Below, one piece after another: positions 1-5,760 of a stretch of 10,231 nt of DNA. The notes beneath the pieces were generated by a model. It saw nothing but the letters and a program-made list of their open reading frames with translations. It made no database searches and was not told the DNA's origin. Numbering within the stretch: the first letter of the stretch is position 1; each line of letters opens with the position of its first letter. The stretch comes from an uncultured Streptomyces sp. (GTDB lineage Bacteria; Actinomycetota; Actinomycetes; Streptomycetales; Streptomycetaceae). The stretch is taken from NCBI GenBank assembly GCA_946480485.1, contig CAMLJW010000165.1, positions 1 to 10,231 on the forward strand. The letters run 5' to 3'. Made by a program: the position numbers and the translations under genes.

Positions 1-485
1 GCCGCCTGGGCGGCGGTGTTGTCGGACTTGATCTTGGCCTGGATCTCCTTCAGCGAGTCGACCTGCTGGGCGCTCAGCTGGTCCATCGTGGACGCCTTGT
101 CGAGGTAGTCGTCCGGGTCGGAGGAGAGGAAGAGCTGGACGGAGGGGTCGATGGCGCCCGTCCGGTACTGGGAGCTGGCCATCAGACCGAGGCCGTCGCG
201 CATGTCGTTGAGCTCGCCCTGGCCGCGTGCGACCTGGTCCTGGAGAGTACTGATCTCCTTCTCGAGCTTCTCCTGCTTCTCCTTGGCCCCGTTGTACTTG
301 TCGGTGGCCAGCTCCGACTCGTGGTAGAGCCTGTCGACCTTGGACTTGACCTCGTCCTTGCTCGGCTTCTCGCCGGGCGCGGCGTTGGCCGCCTGAGCGG
401 TCAGTGCTACAGCGGCAGCGGCGGCGGTGGTGAGCACGGTCACGCGGGTGCGGCTCGGCTGCTTCGGTCGACGGTGGGACGCCAC
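1..485 (-). CDS. Secreted coiled-coil protein, probable NlpC/P60 cell-wall hydrolase (N-terminal part)
   Basis: The first 161 residues are visible; the gene continues past the left edge. Residues 1-14 are basic (MASHRRPKQPSRTR). A hydrophobic, alanine-rich stretch follows at about 15-33, with a likely signal-peptidase site after ANA (residue 35), so export is expected. Residues 38-161 are charged and heptad-like (EKQEKLEKEISTLQDQV, then QVDSLKEIQAKIKSDN), a long coiled coil. This layout of signal peptide plus coiled coil is typical of actinobacterial RipA-like peptidoglycan endopeptidases, whose Cys-His-His NlpC/P60 domain sits at the C-terminus. That domain is not in the window, so the enzymatic call is inference from the N-terminus and recalled gene order. 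The start is GTG at 485, chosen because AAGGAG (495-500) lies 9 nt upstream. No other gene shares its transcript in view. Confidence 0.8.
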   Translation of the reverse strand, partial: MASHRRPKQPSRTRVTVLTTAAAAAVALTAQAANAAPGEKPSKDEVKSKVDRLYHESELATDKYNGAKEKQEKLEKEISTLQDQVARGQGELNDMRDGLGLMASSQYRTGAIDPSVQLFLSSDPDDYLDKASTMDQLSAQQVDSLKEIQAKIKSDNTAAQA

Positions 486-510
486 GGAGGCGAGCTCCTT
501 CTTACCTCAG

Positions 511-536
511 CCGCCCACCGGGAACGCGGTTGGCGG
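511..536 (-). promoter_or_regulatory. Leader hairpin abutting the RBS of the secreted hydrolase
   Basis: On the minus strand, CCGCCAACCG and CGGTGGGCGG pair over 9 of 10 positions (one A-G mismatch) around the 6-nt loop CGTTCC. The hairpin ends 10 nt before AAGGAG at 495-500. It falls in the predicted 5' UTR of either promoter. It could stabilise the mRNA or take part in translational control. No short U-tract follows, so a simple terminator is unlikely. I compared the leader with the ydaO (c-di-AMP) riboswitch consensus as I remember it and did not see its conserved blocks. Confidence 0.5.
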
Positions 537-562
537 TGCCCCTCCACCGTCACTCCCAATAA

Positions 563-617
563 GTGATCACCCGAGCGGAGGTTCGAGGCCAGACCCTAGT
601 GACCTTCTTGTGATCAT
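563..617. repeat. Two GTGATCA boxes flanking promoter P1
   Basis: A perfect 8-bp palindrome GTGATCAC (563-570) lies downstream of the predicted -10, and GTGATCAT (610-617) overlaps the predicted -35 of P1. The boxes share 7 bp and are 47 bp apart. Their placement suggests transcription-factor half sites, but they are short and could occur by chance. No regulator is assigned. Confidence 0.35.
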
Positions 618-621
618 TCAA
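593..621 (-). promoter_or_regulatory. Candidate promoter P1 for the secreted hydrolase
   Basis: Minus-strand -35 TTGAAT (621-616) and -10 TAGGGT (598-593) are separated by 17 bp, matching the TTGACN/TANNNT pattern of the principal sigma factor (HrdB). A T6 run on the minus strand (638-633) lies upstream of the -35 like an UP element. The predicted start near 586 gives a leader of about 100 nt. Confidence 0.55.
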
Positions 622-669
622 ATCCTCGACGGAAAAAATTGGGTTGCCGAGAGCATTCTTTGCCCTAAA

Positions 670-684
670 GTCACGGGCGGTGAC
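670..684. repeat. Inverted repeat GTCAC-N5-GTGAC, operator-like
   Basis: The 5-bp arms are perfect and the spacer is GGGCG. The repeat sits at about +4 to +18 relative to the start predicted for P2, a usual position for repressor binding, and upstream of P1. GTNAC-type half sites occur in several actinobacterial response-regulator motifs, including MtrA and GlnR, but the spacing does not allow assignment to one of them from sequence alone. Confidence 0.4.
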
Positions 685-693
685 ATTGGCTTG

Positions 694-721
694 ACGCTAC
701 GTCGCATGAGGACTTGGTCAA
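694..721 (-). promoter_or_regulatory. Candidate promoter P2 for the secreted hydrolase
   Basis: Minus-strand -35 TTGACC (721-716) and -10 TAGCGT (699-694) have a 16-bp spacer. The -35 is near consensus and the -10 fits TANNNT. The predicted start near 687 would give a leader of about 200 nt that passes through the GTCAC/GTGAC repeat and P1. P1 and P2 would then be tandem promoters. Confidence 0.45.
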
Positions 722-844
722 TTGGGGCCAGACGCACGAACGTAATGATGGGGTCTCACGTCATTCTAGGGACTAAGGCGACATAAGGCCGAGTGTGCGA
801 GAGGTGCCCGATTCCCCATTCCCCTGCCCGGAAGGTTGCCCGGC

Positions 845-2194
845 TCAACCTCGTGAAAACCGCTTGAGCAGCACCACGGAAGCCACCGGACGCGCCCCCG
901 CACTGGCCACCCCGTCGGCGACCTCGCGGTCGGTCGAGACGACGATGACGGGCCGGCCGGGCGGCTCGGCGCGCACCAGCTGGCGGATCAGCTCGTCGGC
1001 GGTGACACCGGGTTTGGAGAACAGCACCCGCACTCCGCGTGGCGGGGCCAGCAGTACCGGGGCGGCCAGCTCGGCCCCGTCGAAGACGCAGGTGACCTCG
1101 GCGCCGGTCTGCGCGGCGAGTTGCGAGAGCTGGCCGAGCAGCCGCAGGCGCTGCTTCTCCAGCGGCATCTGCGGATAGCCGGTCTTGGTGACGTTGTAGC
1201 CGTCGACGACCAGATGCGCCTGTGGCAGCGCGAGCAGCTGGTCGACGATCGCGGGGTCGTTCTCGGACAGCGCGCGGGCGGCGATGTCCTTCGGGGTCAT
1301 ACGTCCCGGTTCGACGGCGTCCACGGTCTCCGCGGGCCGCTGCGACACGGGCGGCAGGGCGAGCTCGCGCCGCAGCCCCTGTGCCGCGTCGAGCACGGTG
1401 TCGAGCAGCAGCCGTACGCGCATGTCCTCGACGCTGCGGCCCTCACGAGCCGCTCTGCGGGCCGCCTCCAGGGCGGCCTCCGTCTCCCCGAGCCGTGCCT
1501 TCAGCCGCCGGGTCTCGCTCTCGGCAGCGGACACCTGGGCCTGCACCTCGGCCCGCACGGACTCGATCTCGCCGCGCATCTTCCGCTGGGCGGCCTCGCC
1601 GCGCTTGACGTCGCTGAGCGCGGAGCGCAGCTTCCGCTGGAGCGACTCGTTTTCCTTCTTCGTCGACTCCAGCTCCGTACGCAGCCGCTCGGTCTGGGCC
1701 CGGGTCTGGCCGCGGGCGTCGGCGAGCTCCCCGCGCAGCCGCTCCAGCGCGGCGCGGCTCTCCTCGCCGGCGCGCTCGGCGTCCGCCCGCTGGGCCTCCT
1801 CGCCCGCGGCGGTCACCAGCTTCACCCAGCCCGTGGGACGGAGCACATAGGCCGCGGCCGCCACATCCAACGGGTCCGCGGCCGGCGGCGGCGAGCCTGA
1901 GTCGAGGGAACCGGTGAGCTCCGGCTGGAACTCTCTGAGCCGCTCGCCGATCCGCTGCCGGAAGAGCGGATCGGTCTCCAGGGCGGCAGCCATCGCGTTG
2001 CCCGCGAACTTGGTACGCCGATTCGGGGTGAACCGGGCGTACTGCCGCAGCTGTGCGGGCAGTTCGGCGACGGTCAGCCCGCCGAAACCGTCCGAGACGA
2101 TCTGTACGACCCTGCGGCGCACGCCGTCGGGCAGCGGACGATCGAGCACCTCAGCGGCGCCGTCGGCCGGCTCCCCGCCTGTGGTCTCCACCAT
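845..2194 (-). CDS. Coiled-coil protein with C-terminal YacP/Rae1-like NYN ribonuclease domain
   Basis: 449 residues in three parts. Residues 20-130 are a mostly helical N-terminal region of unknown function, with a basic patch FTPNRRTKFAG (55-65). Residues about 130-255 are a long charged coiled coil (ERLRGELADARGQ and similar). After a linker, residues 326-449 match the NYN_YacP fold: VDGYNVTK with Asp331 and Asn334, CVFDG with Asp372, an acidic Asp400-Glu401 pair, and VVSTDREV with Asp422. These acidic residues are where PIN/NYN nucleases bind metal. Bacillus Rae1 (YacP) is a ribosome-associated mRNA endonuclease of about 170 residues; here the domain is attached to a long N-terminal extension. 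The start may be ATG 2194 or GTG 2191; GGGGTGA on the minus strand is better spaced for the GTG. It follows the small CxxC protein by 35 bp, probably one transcript. Substrate unknown. Confidence 0.85.
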   Translation of the reverse strand: MVETTGGEPADGAAEVLDRPLPDGVRRRVVQIVSDGFGGLTVAELPAQLRQYARFTPNRRTKFAGNAMAAALETDPLFRQRIGERLREFQPELTGSLDSGSPPPAADPLDVAAAAYVLRPTGWVKLVTAAGEEAQRADAERAGEESRAALERLRGELADARGQTRAQTERLRTELESTKKENESLQRKLRSALSDVKRGEAAQRKMRGEIESVRAEVQAQVSAAESETRRLKARLGETEAALEAARRAAREGRSVEDMRVRLLLDTVLDAAQGLRRELALPPVSQRPAETVDAVEPGRMTPKDIAARALSENDPAIVDQLLALPQAHLVVDGYNVTKTGYPQMPLEKQRLRLLGQLSQLAAQTGAEVTCVFDGAELAAPVLLAPPRGVRVLFSKPGVTADELIRQLVRAEPPGRPVIVVSTDREVADGVASAGARPVASVVLLKRFSRG

Positions 2195-2229
2195 CGGTCA
2201 CCCCAAACATTCCGACGGGACCCGCTCCC

Positions 2230-2469
2230 TCAGGAGCCGGCGCCCGGCCTTTCCACCAGTTCCACCTGATCCACCGCGTTGCACCAGCGGCAGCGCACCG
2301 ACTCGATGGTCTCACTGACCACCTCACGCTCCTCGACCTTCCATTCACCGGCAAGATCGAGGTGCACGTACTCGACAACCCTCGACGAACGGGTCACGTC
2401 GAAACGGGTGAGGTTGCCGCAGAGCGTGCAACGCCACCGCGTCTCGTCCGTCGGCAGCGGAACCGTCAT
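2230..2469 (-). CDS. Small zinc-ribbon-like hypothetical protein
   Basis: 79 residues with two CxxC pairs, CTLC (Cys14, Cys17) and CRWC (Cys60, Cys63), about 43 residues apart. Four cysteines in this layout suggest a single structural zinc site, a zinc ribbon, though zinc binding is inferred. Between the pairs is a strand-rich, acidic segment (VVEYVHLDLAGEWKVEEREV). No signal peptide or membrane segment is seen, so it is probably cytosolic. The ATG at 2469 is chosen because the protein then begins just before the first CxxC, with GAGAG 11 nt upstream; an in-frame GTG at 2505 would add 12 residues (MRHGNRKRATAT) with no good RBS. It is the first gene of the minus-strand unit with the NYN nuclease gene, so a partner role in RNA binding or metabolism is possible but unproven. 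I recall it as conserved among Streptomyces without a named function. Confidence 0.75.
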   Translation of the reverse strand: MTVPLPTDETRWRCTLCGNLTRFDVTRSSRVVEYVHLDLAGEWKVEEREVVSETIESVRCRWCNAVDQVELVERPGAGS

Positions 2470-2621
2470 CGTGGCAGTCGCTCTCTTCCTGTTTCCGTGC
2501 CGCACCAGCCGCCCTGGAGCGTGTGGGTCGTAACCCTACGGCCTGGCGGTACTCGACGCCCGCCCCCGGTGAGCGGCGAGGCACTCTGCATGGTTTGGTC
2601 CGGCTACGTCATGCTCTGCTC
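2470..2621. promoter_or_regulatory. Divergent intergenic region between zinc-ribbon and rhomboid genes
   Basis: This 152-bp stretch must hold the start signals for both directions. On the minus strand, TAGGGT (2538-2533) is a plausible -10 for the zinc-ribbon gene, giving a start near 2526, but no good -35 stands 16-18 bp upstream. On the plus strand I see no convincing promoter or strong RBS before the rhomboid start. Confidence 0.35.
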
Positions 2622-3407
2622 ATGATCGGCAAACTGGGCGTGACCGTCGTCAGGGCGGTCCGGGGTCAGTCCGCACCGGTGACCTACGGACTGATCATGC
2701 TGTGCTGTCTGATCTTCCTGATCAGCCCCGCGTCGGGGCTCAGCCCCGCGTACGGCACGGGTGACGAGCTCCTTTCCGCTCAGCGGGCCTATTTCCGGCG
2801 CTGGGGCATCGTGCCCGTCGAACTGCTCAGCGGGGCTCCGCGGGCCGCCGCCACGCCTGCCACCGCGCTCTTCGTGCACGGCAGCTGGCTGCATCTGCTC
2901 GGCAACATGCTCTTCCTCCATGTCTTCGGGGCGATGCTCGAGGAGCGGATGGGCCATGTCGAGTTCGCCCTCTTCCATGTGGGCTGCGGCTACCTCACCC
3001 TGCTCGGCTACGCAGCCGCCCACGCCGACTCCGAGCAGACGCTGGTCGGCGCCTCCGGGGCGATCTCCGCGGTCCTCGGCGCGTTCCTTTACCTGTTCCC
3101 CCAAGCCCGGGTGACCAGTCTCTTCCCGTTCCTTTTCTTCCTGCCACTGCGTTTCCCTGCCTGGATCGTCCTCCCCTTCTGGGTCGCCCTGCAGTGGCTG
3201 GCGGCGGACCGCCAGGGCCAGGGCCCGGGGGTCGCGTATCTGGCACACGTGCTGGGCTTCTCACTCGGCTTCCTCTACGGGGGGGGTGCGCTACCGGTGG
3301 ACGGCCGTGGTGTCCTCCCCGAGGACGACGCATCCGACAGCGGCTCCGCAGCGGGCCGGGCCCCGGACCGGAAAGGGCCCCCGGCCGGAAAGGACTCCCC
3401 GAGGTGA
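2622..3407 (+). CDS. Rhomboid family intramembrane serine protease
   Basis: 261 residues from the ATG used here. Hallmarks are HGSWLHLLGN (86-95, with the oxyanion-hole Asn95 and His91), GASG (143-146, nucleophile Ser145) and AHVLGF (catalytic His209). Hydrophobic helices lie at about 22-36, 83-103, 113-131, 141-160, 165-190 and 203-219, giving the usual six-helix core of a polytopic membrane protease that cleaves single-pass membrane proteins. All catalytic residues are present, so it should be active; the substrate is unknown. The start is uncertain: ATG 2622 and in-frame GTG 2523 and 2640 all lack a good RBS, and 2622 leaves a short cytosolic N-terminus. The last 40 or so residues are a low-complexity acidic/basic tail after a run of eight G (3279-3286) and may be affected by a frameshift. 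The next gene starts 52 bp downstream, so they are probably co-transcribed. Confidence 0.85.
   Translation: MIGKLGVTVVRAVRGQSAPVTYGLIMLCCLIFLISPASGLSPAYGTGDELLSAQRAYFRRWGIVPVELLSGAPRAAATPATALFVHGSWLHLLGNMLFLHVFGAMLEERMGHVEFALFHVGCGYLTLLGYAAAHADSEQTLVGASGAISAVLGAFLYLFPQARVTSLFPFLFFLPLRFPAWIVLPFWVALQWLAADRQGQGPGVAYLAHVLGFSLGFLYGGGALPVDGRGVLPEDDASDSGSAAGRAPDRKGPPAGKDSPR
3279..3286 (+). repeat. G8 homopolymer near the 3' end of the rhomboid gene
   Basis: Eight consecutive G follow the last membrane helix (GFLY). As given, the frame reads GGGALPVDGRG and stops at 3407. With seven G the protein would read GGVRYRWTAVV and stop at 3417. With nine G it would end in ATEGENQP with a TGA overlapping the GTG of the next gene (GTGA, 3460-3463). 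The tract could be a sequencing error, a slippage site or simply a diverged tail. Confidence 0.6.
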
Positions 3408-3459
3408 AGCTGAGTAAGGTGAAAATCCCAGCCATGGCCACCGAGGGAGAAAACCAGCC

Positions 3460-3741
3460 GTGATCACCGCGATCGTGCTCATCAAGACCAGCGTGGACCG
3501 GATCCCCGAGATCGCCGAGTCGATCGCCGCGCTTGACTCCGTCCATGAGGTCTTCTCCGTCACCGGTACTCACGATCTGATCGCCATGGTCCGGGTGAAG
3601 GCCCATGACGATCTGGCGGACATCATTCCCGGTCGGATCAGCAAGATTCCGGGGGTGGAGGCCACGGACACGCATATTGCGTTCCGTACGTATACGCAGC
3701 ATGACCTGGAGGCTGCTTTCGCCATCGGACTGGACAGCTGA
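3460..3741 (+). CDS. Stand-alone Lrp/AsnC ligand-binding (RAM) domain protein
   Basis: 93 residues made up almost entirely of the Lrp/AsnC effector-binding fold: ITAIVLIKT (strand 1), a helix at 12-25, VHEVFSVTGTHDLIAMVRV (28-46, including the conserved G-x-x-D turn) and a C-terminal strand IAFRTYT (73-79). The DNA-binding helix-turn-helix that precedes this fold in full Lrp/AsnC regulators is absent. There is no room for it upstream, because the rhomboid gene ends 52 bp before. Such small proteins form dimers and larger rings and can bind amino acids. A role as an amino-acid sensor or a modulator that mixes with full-length Lrp proteins is inferred. GTG 3460 is well placed behind GAGGGAG (3443-3449). 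It probably shares a transcript with the rhomboid gene. Confidence 0.88.
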   Translation: MITAIVLIKTSVDRIPEIAESIAALDSVHEVFSVTGTHDLIAMVRVKAHDDLADIIPGRISKIPGVEATDTHIAFRTYTQHDLEAAFAIGLDS

Positions 3742-3751
3742 AGCTGTTTCC

Positions 3752-3821
3752 CGCGCCGTCCCCTCGCGGGGCGCGCCCGACCAGTCGTATCTGAACGGGC
3801 GCGGTCAGCGCCGGGCCCGTT
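3752..3821. terminator. Paired hairpins between convergent genes
   Basis: Hairpin one has CCCC (3760-3763) and GGGG (3768-3771) around TCGC, extended by CGCG arms (3752-3755, 3772-3775) across a bulge. Hairpin two has AACGGGC (3794-3800) and GCCCGTT (3815-3821), with an inner GCG/CGC pair and a bulge. Both are strong and lie just after the AsnC-type gene, facing the end of the desulfurase gene, so a two-way terminator is likely. There is no U-tract on either side, which is common for Streptomyces terminators. Confidence 0.55.
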
Positions 3822-3943
3822 GGCGAAGAGTCTGTGCGCGCCGCTCGCGGTCCCCGGCAGCTTCCCCGGACCCGGCGGTGACGCCCGGCCGACGCTCGCC
3901 GTCTTCGCACCGGCGACCTGCGCCCGGGCGTCCGGCCGCCGGT

Positions 3944-5347
3944 TCAGGCGGAGGTGGCGGCGGACGGGCCGACGGACGTGGCGGCCAACGTGTCCGGGAC
4001 GCAACGCCCGTCTTCCGTACGGTAGTTCCACCGCGCACCCTGGATCACGAGCTCCCGGACCGCGCCCACGAACCGCTCCACGTGCTCGTCAGGCGTGCCC
4101 GCCCCGAAGCTCACCCGGATCGCGTTGAGCGACTTCTCGCCGGGGGCGGTCTCGGGTGCTCCGCACTCGCCCTGGGTCCGCGGGTCGCTGCCGAGGAGCG
4201 TGCGAACGAGGGGGTGCGCGCAGAACAGGCCGTCGCGTACACCGATGCCGTACTCGGCGGAGAGCGCGGCGGCGAAGTGCGAGCTGTTCCAGCCCTCGAC
4301 GACGAAGGAGATGACGCCGACACGCGGCGCGTCGTCCCCGAAGAGCGACAGAACGCGAACGTCGGGAACTGCTGAGAGCCCTTCCCGGACCTTCCGGATC
4401 AGACACCGCTCACGCGCGACGATCCGCTCGAAGCCTTCCTCGACGAGGGCCTTGCAGGCGGAGGCGACGGCGTAGGCACCGATGACGTTGGGGGAACCGG
4501 CCTCGTGCCGCGCGGCGCTGTCGTGCCACTCGACATCCACTCCCCCGTCCGCCCGACGCGACACCTTGCGGCTGGCGCCGCCGCCCGCGAGGTACGGCCC
4601 GGCCGCGCGCAGCCAGTCGGAGCGCCCGGCGAGCACGCCCGACCCGAAGGGCGCGTACAGCTTGTGCCCGGAGAAGGCGACCCAGTCGACGTCCAACTCC
4701 CTTACGGAGACGGGGTGATGGGGCGCGAGCTGGGCGGCGTCGAGCACGATGCGCGCACCGTGCGCGTGCGCGACGGCGGCCAGTTCGCGCACGGGCCACA
4801 GCTCGCCGGTGACGTTCGAGGCGCCGGTGACGCAGACGAGGGCCGGTCCCAAGGAAGCGCGGTCGGCGAGGGCGCGCTCCAGCGTGGCGACGGCCTGCTG
4901 CGGGCTGCGCGGCGCGTTGAGGTAGCTGACGTGGGCGTTCCGCCAGGGCAGCAGGCAGGCGTGGTGCTCGGTCTCGAAGACGAACACCTGGCAGTCGTCG
5001 GGAAGCGCGGCGGCGAGCAGATTGAGCGAGTCGGTGGTGGACCGGGTGAAGACGACCTGATCCCCGTCCCGGCAGTCGAGGAACTCGGCGACGGTCGCGC
5101 GAGCGTTCTCGAACAGGTCGGTGGACAGCTGGGACAGGTACCCGGCCCCGCGGTGCACGCTCCCGTAGTAGGGGGCGTACGCGGCGACGTCGTCCCAGAC
5201 CCGCTGGAGGGCCGGGGCGCTGGCGGCGTAGTCGAGCGCGGCGTAGGTGACTTCGCCGCCGGTGACGAGCGGAACGGTGACGTCCCGCCCGAGCACGGGC
5301 AGCGGGGCACGAACGGCCTGGTCGGCGGCAGTGGTGAGGACAGACAT
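3944..5347 (-). CDS. Class V aminotransferase, SufS-like cysteine desulfurase family
   Basis: 467-residue PLP enzyme, longer than SufS (about 406). Visible active-site elements, in SufS order: TEHH (126-129, His stacking on PLP), VLDAAQ (Asp203 to the pyridine N, Gln206), SGHK (226-229, Schiff-base Lys229), RDGLFCAHP (Cys376, equal to the sulfur-accepting Cys in SufS RTGHHCAQP) and RVSF (Arg411, carboxylate binding). All key residues of a cysteine desulfurase are kept, so releasing sulfur from cysteine as an enzyme-bound persulfide is the most likely reaction; other class V lyases or aminotransferases remain possible. Extra length comes from an insert near 386-403 and a polar tail after about 435. 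No suf, isc or thiolation partner lies nearby, so the sulfur acceptor is unknown. ATG 5347 has GGGAG (5354-5358) 6 nt upstream. Cytosolic; monocistronic as far as seen. Confidence 0.85.
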   Translation of the reverse strand: MSVLTTAADQAVRAPLPVLGRDVTVPLVTGGEVTYAALDYAASAPALQRVWDDVAAYAPYYGSVHRGAGYLSQLSTDLFENARATVAEFLDCRDGDQVVFTRSTTDSLNLLAAALPDDCQVFVFETEHHACLLPWRNAHVSYLNAPRSPQQAVATLERALADRASLGPALVCVTGASNVTGELWPVRELAAVAHAHGARIVLDAAQLAPHHPVSVRELDVDWVAFSGHKLYAPFGSGVLAGRSDWLRAAGPYLAGGGASRKVSRRADGGVDVEWHDSAARHEAGSPNVIGAYAVASACKALVEEGFERIVARERCLIRKVREGLSAVPDVRVLSLFGDDAPRVGVISFVVEGWNSSHFAAALSAEYGIGVRDGLFCAHPLVRTLLGSDPRTQGECGAPETAPGEKSLNAIRVSFGAGTPDEHVERFVGAVRELVIQGARWNYRTEDGRCVPDTLAATSVGPSAATSA

Positions 5348-5501
5348 GGCGAACTCCCGTGAGAGGCAGGCGAATCACTGCGCCGGACAGCCCGCGATAC
5401 GGACGTCTACAGCACAGGAACAGATGAGAAGGGGTACGCGGAGGCGGGGCTCAACGCCCTACCGCATTCGCTTGCTCACAGAAGGCTCCCTCGAACGACC
5501 A

Positions 5502-5527
5502 GGACCCCTGGTTGATACGAGGGGTCC
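5502..5527. repeat. Perfect palindrome, 8-bp arms and 10-nt loop
   Basis: GGACCCCT (5502-5509) and AGGGGTCC (5520-5527) are exact reverse complements around GGTTGATACG. It lies 155-180 bp upstream of the desulfurase-like start and about 400 bp beyond the trpD stop. It has no U-tract. It could be an operator for a dimeric regulator, an RNA hairpin, or a factor-dependent terminator for trpD. Confidence 0.6.
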
Positions 5528-5698
5528 GCGCTTGCCGCAGACCTCGCTGCCCACGGCCTGGTCTTCACCCGGGGCACCCCGCCACGGACGGAGGGTTGCC
5601 GGACAGCCGGCCGGGGCCTTTCAGCTGTCGCTCATGACCTGCCGCCGAACCTACGCGAGCCGGCCCTCGGGGCGCAACCCGAGTCCGGGCGGGAGACG

Positions 5699-5760
5699 AC
5701 CTTTCCCCAACCCACTTTTCCCGAAAGGGGCCACGCCCCGAGACCCCCGACCCCGGGTCG
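5699..5760. repeat. Streptomyces-type intergenic repeat-like block
   Basis: The plus strand runs CTTTCCCCAACCC (5701-5713), TTTTCCCGAAA (5716-5726), a GGGGC/GCCCC hairpin (5727-5739), AGACCCCCGA (5741-5750) and a CGACCC/GGGTCG palindrome (5748-5760). I recall very similar strings (CCCCAACCC, CCCGAAA, then GGGGC-GCCCC and AGACCCC) between genes in many Streptomyces genomes. The repeat call rests on that memory and cannot be shown from a single copy. Confidence 0.4.

Larger units (their letters stand above)
486..844. other. Intergenic regulatory region upstream of the secreted hydrolase
   Basis: This 359-bp stretch lies between the stop of the NYN gene and the start of the secreted protein, both on the minus strand. 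No convincing gene is present on either strand. The part at 601-660 is only about 43% GC, far below its surroundings, as expected for a promoter. It holds two promoter-like pairs, an inverted repeat, two GTGATCA boxes, an A/T tract (633-640) and a leader hairpin, listed separately. I found no clear U-tailed terminator for the NYN gene, so read-through into this region cannot be excluded. Confidence 0.75.

Noticed and set aside
486..690. ydaO (c-di-AMP) riboswitch before the secreted hydrolase
   Set aside because: Some Streptomyces wall-hydrolase genes have one, so I looked for its conserved sequence blocks on the minus strand and did not find them. A covariance-model search would settle it.
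790..844. Terminator after the NYN gene formed by repeated CCCGG
   Set aside because: GCCCGG appears twice as a direct repeat rather than a proper inverted pair, and no stable stem or U-tract follows.
1121..1900. Plus-strand open frame opposite the NYN gene
   Set aside because: It mirrors the coiled-coil segment and gives a Leu/Gly/Arg-rich product without domain features.
4505..5362. Plus-strand open frame of 285 codons opposite the desulfurase-like gene
   Set aside because: Gly/Val/Glu-rich shadow with no motif; the opposite strand encodes a complete PLP enzyme.
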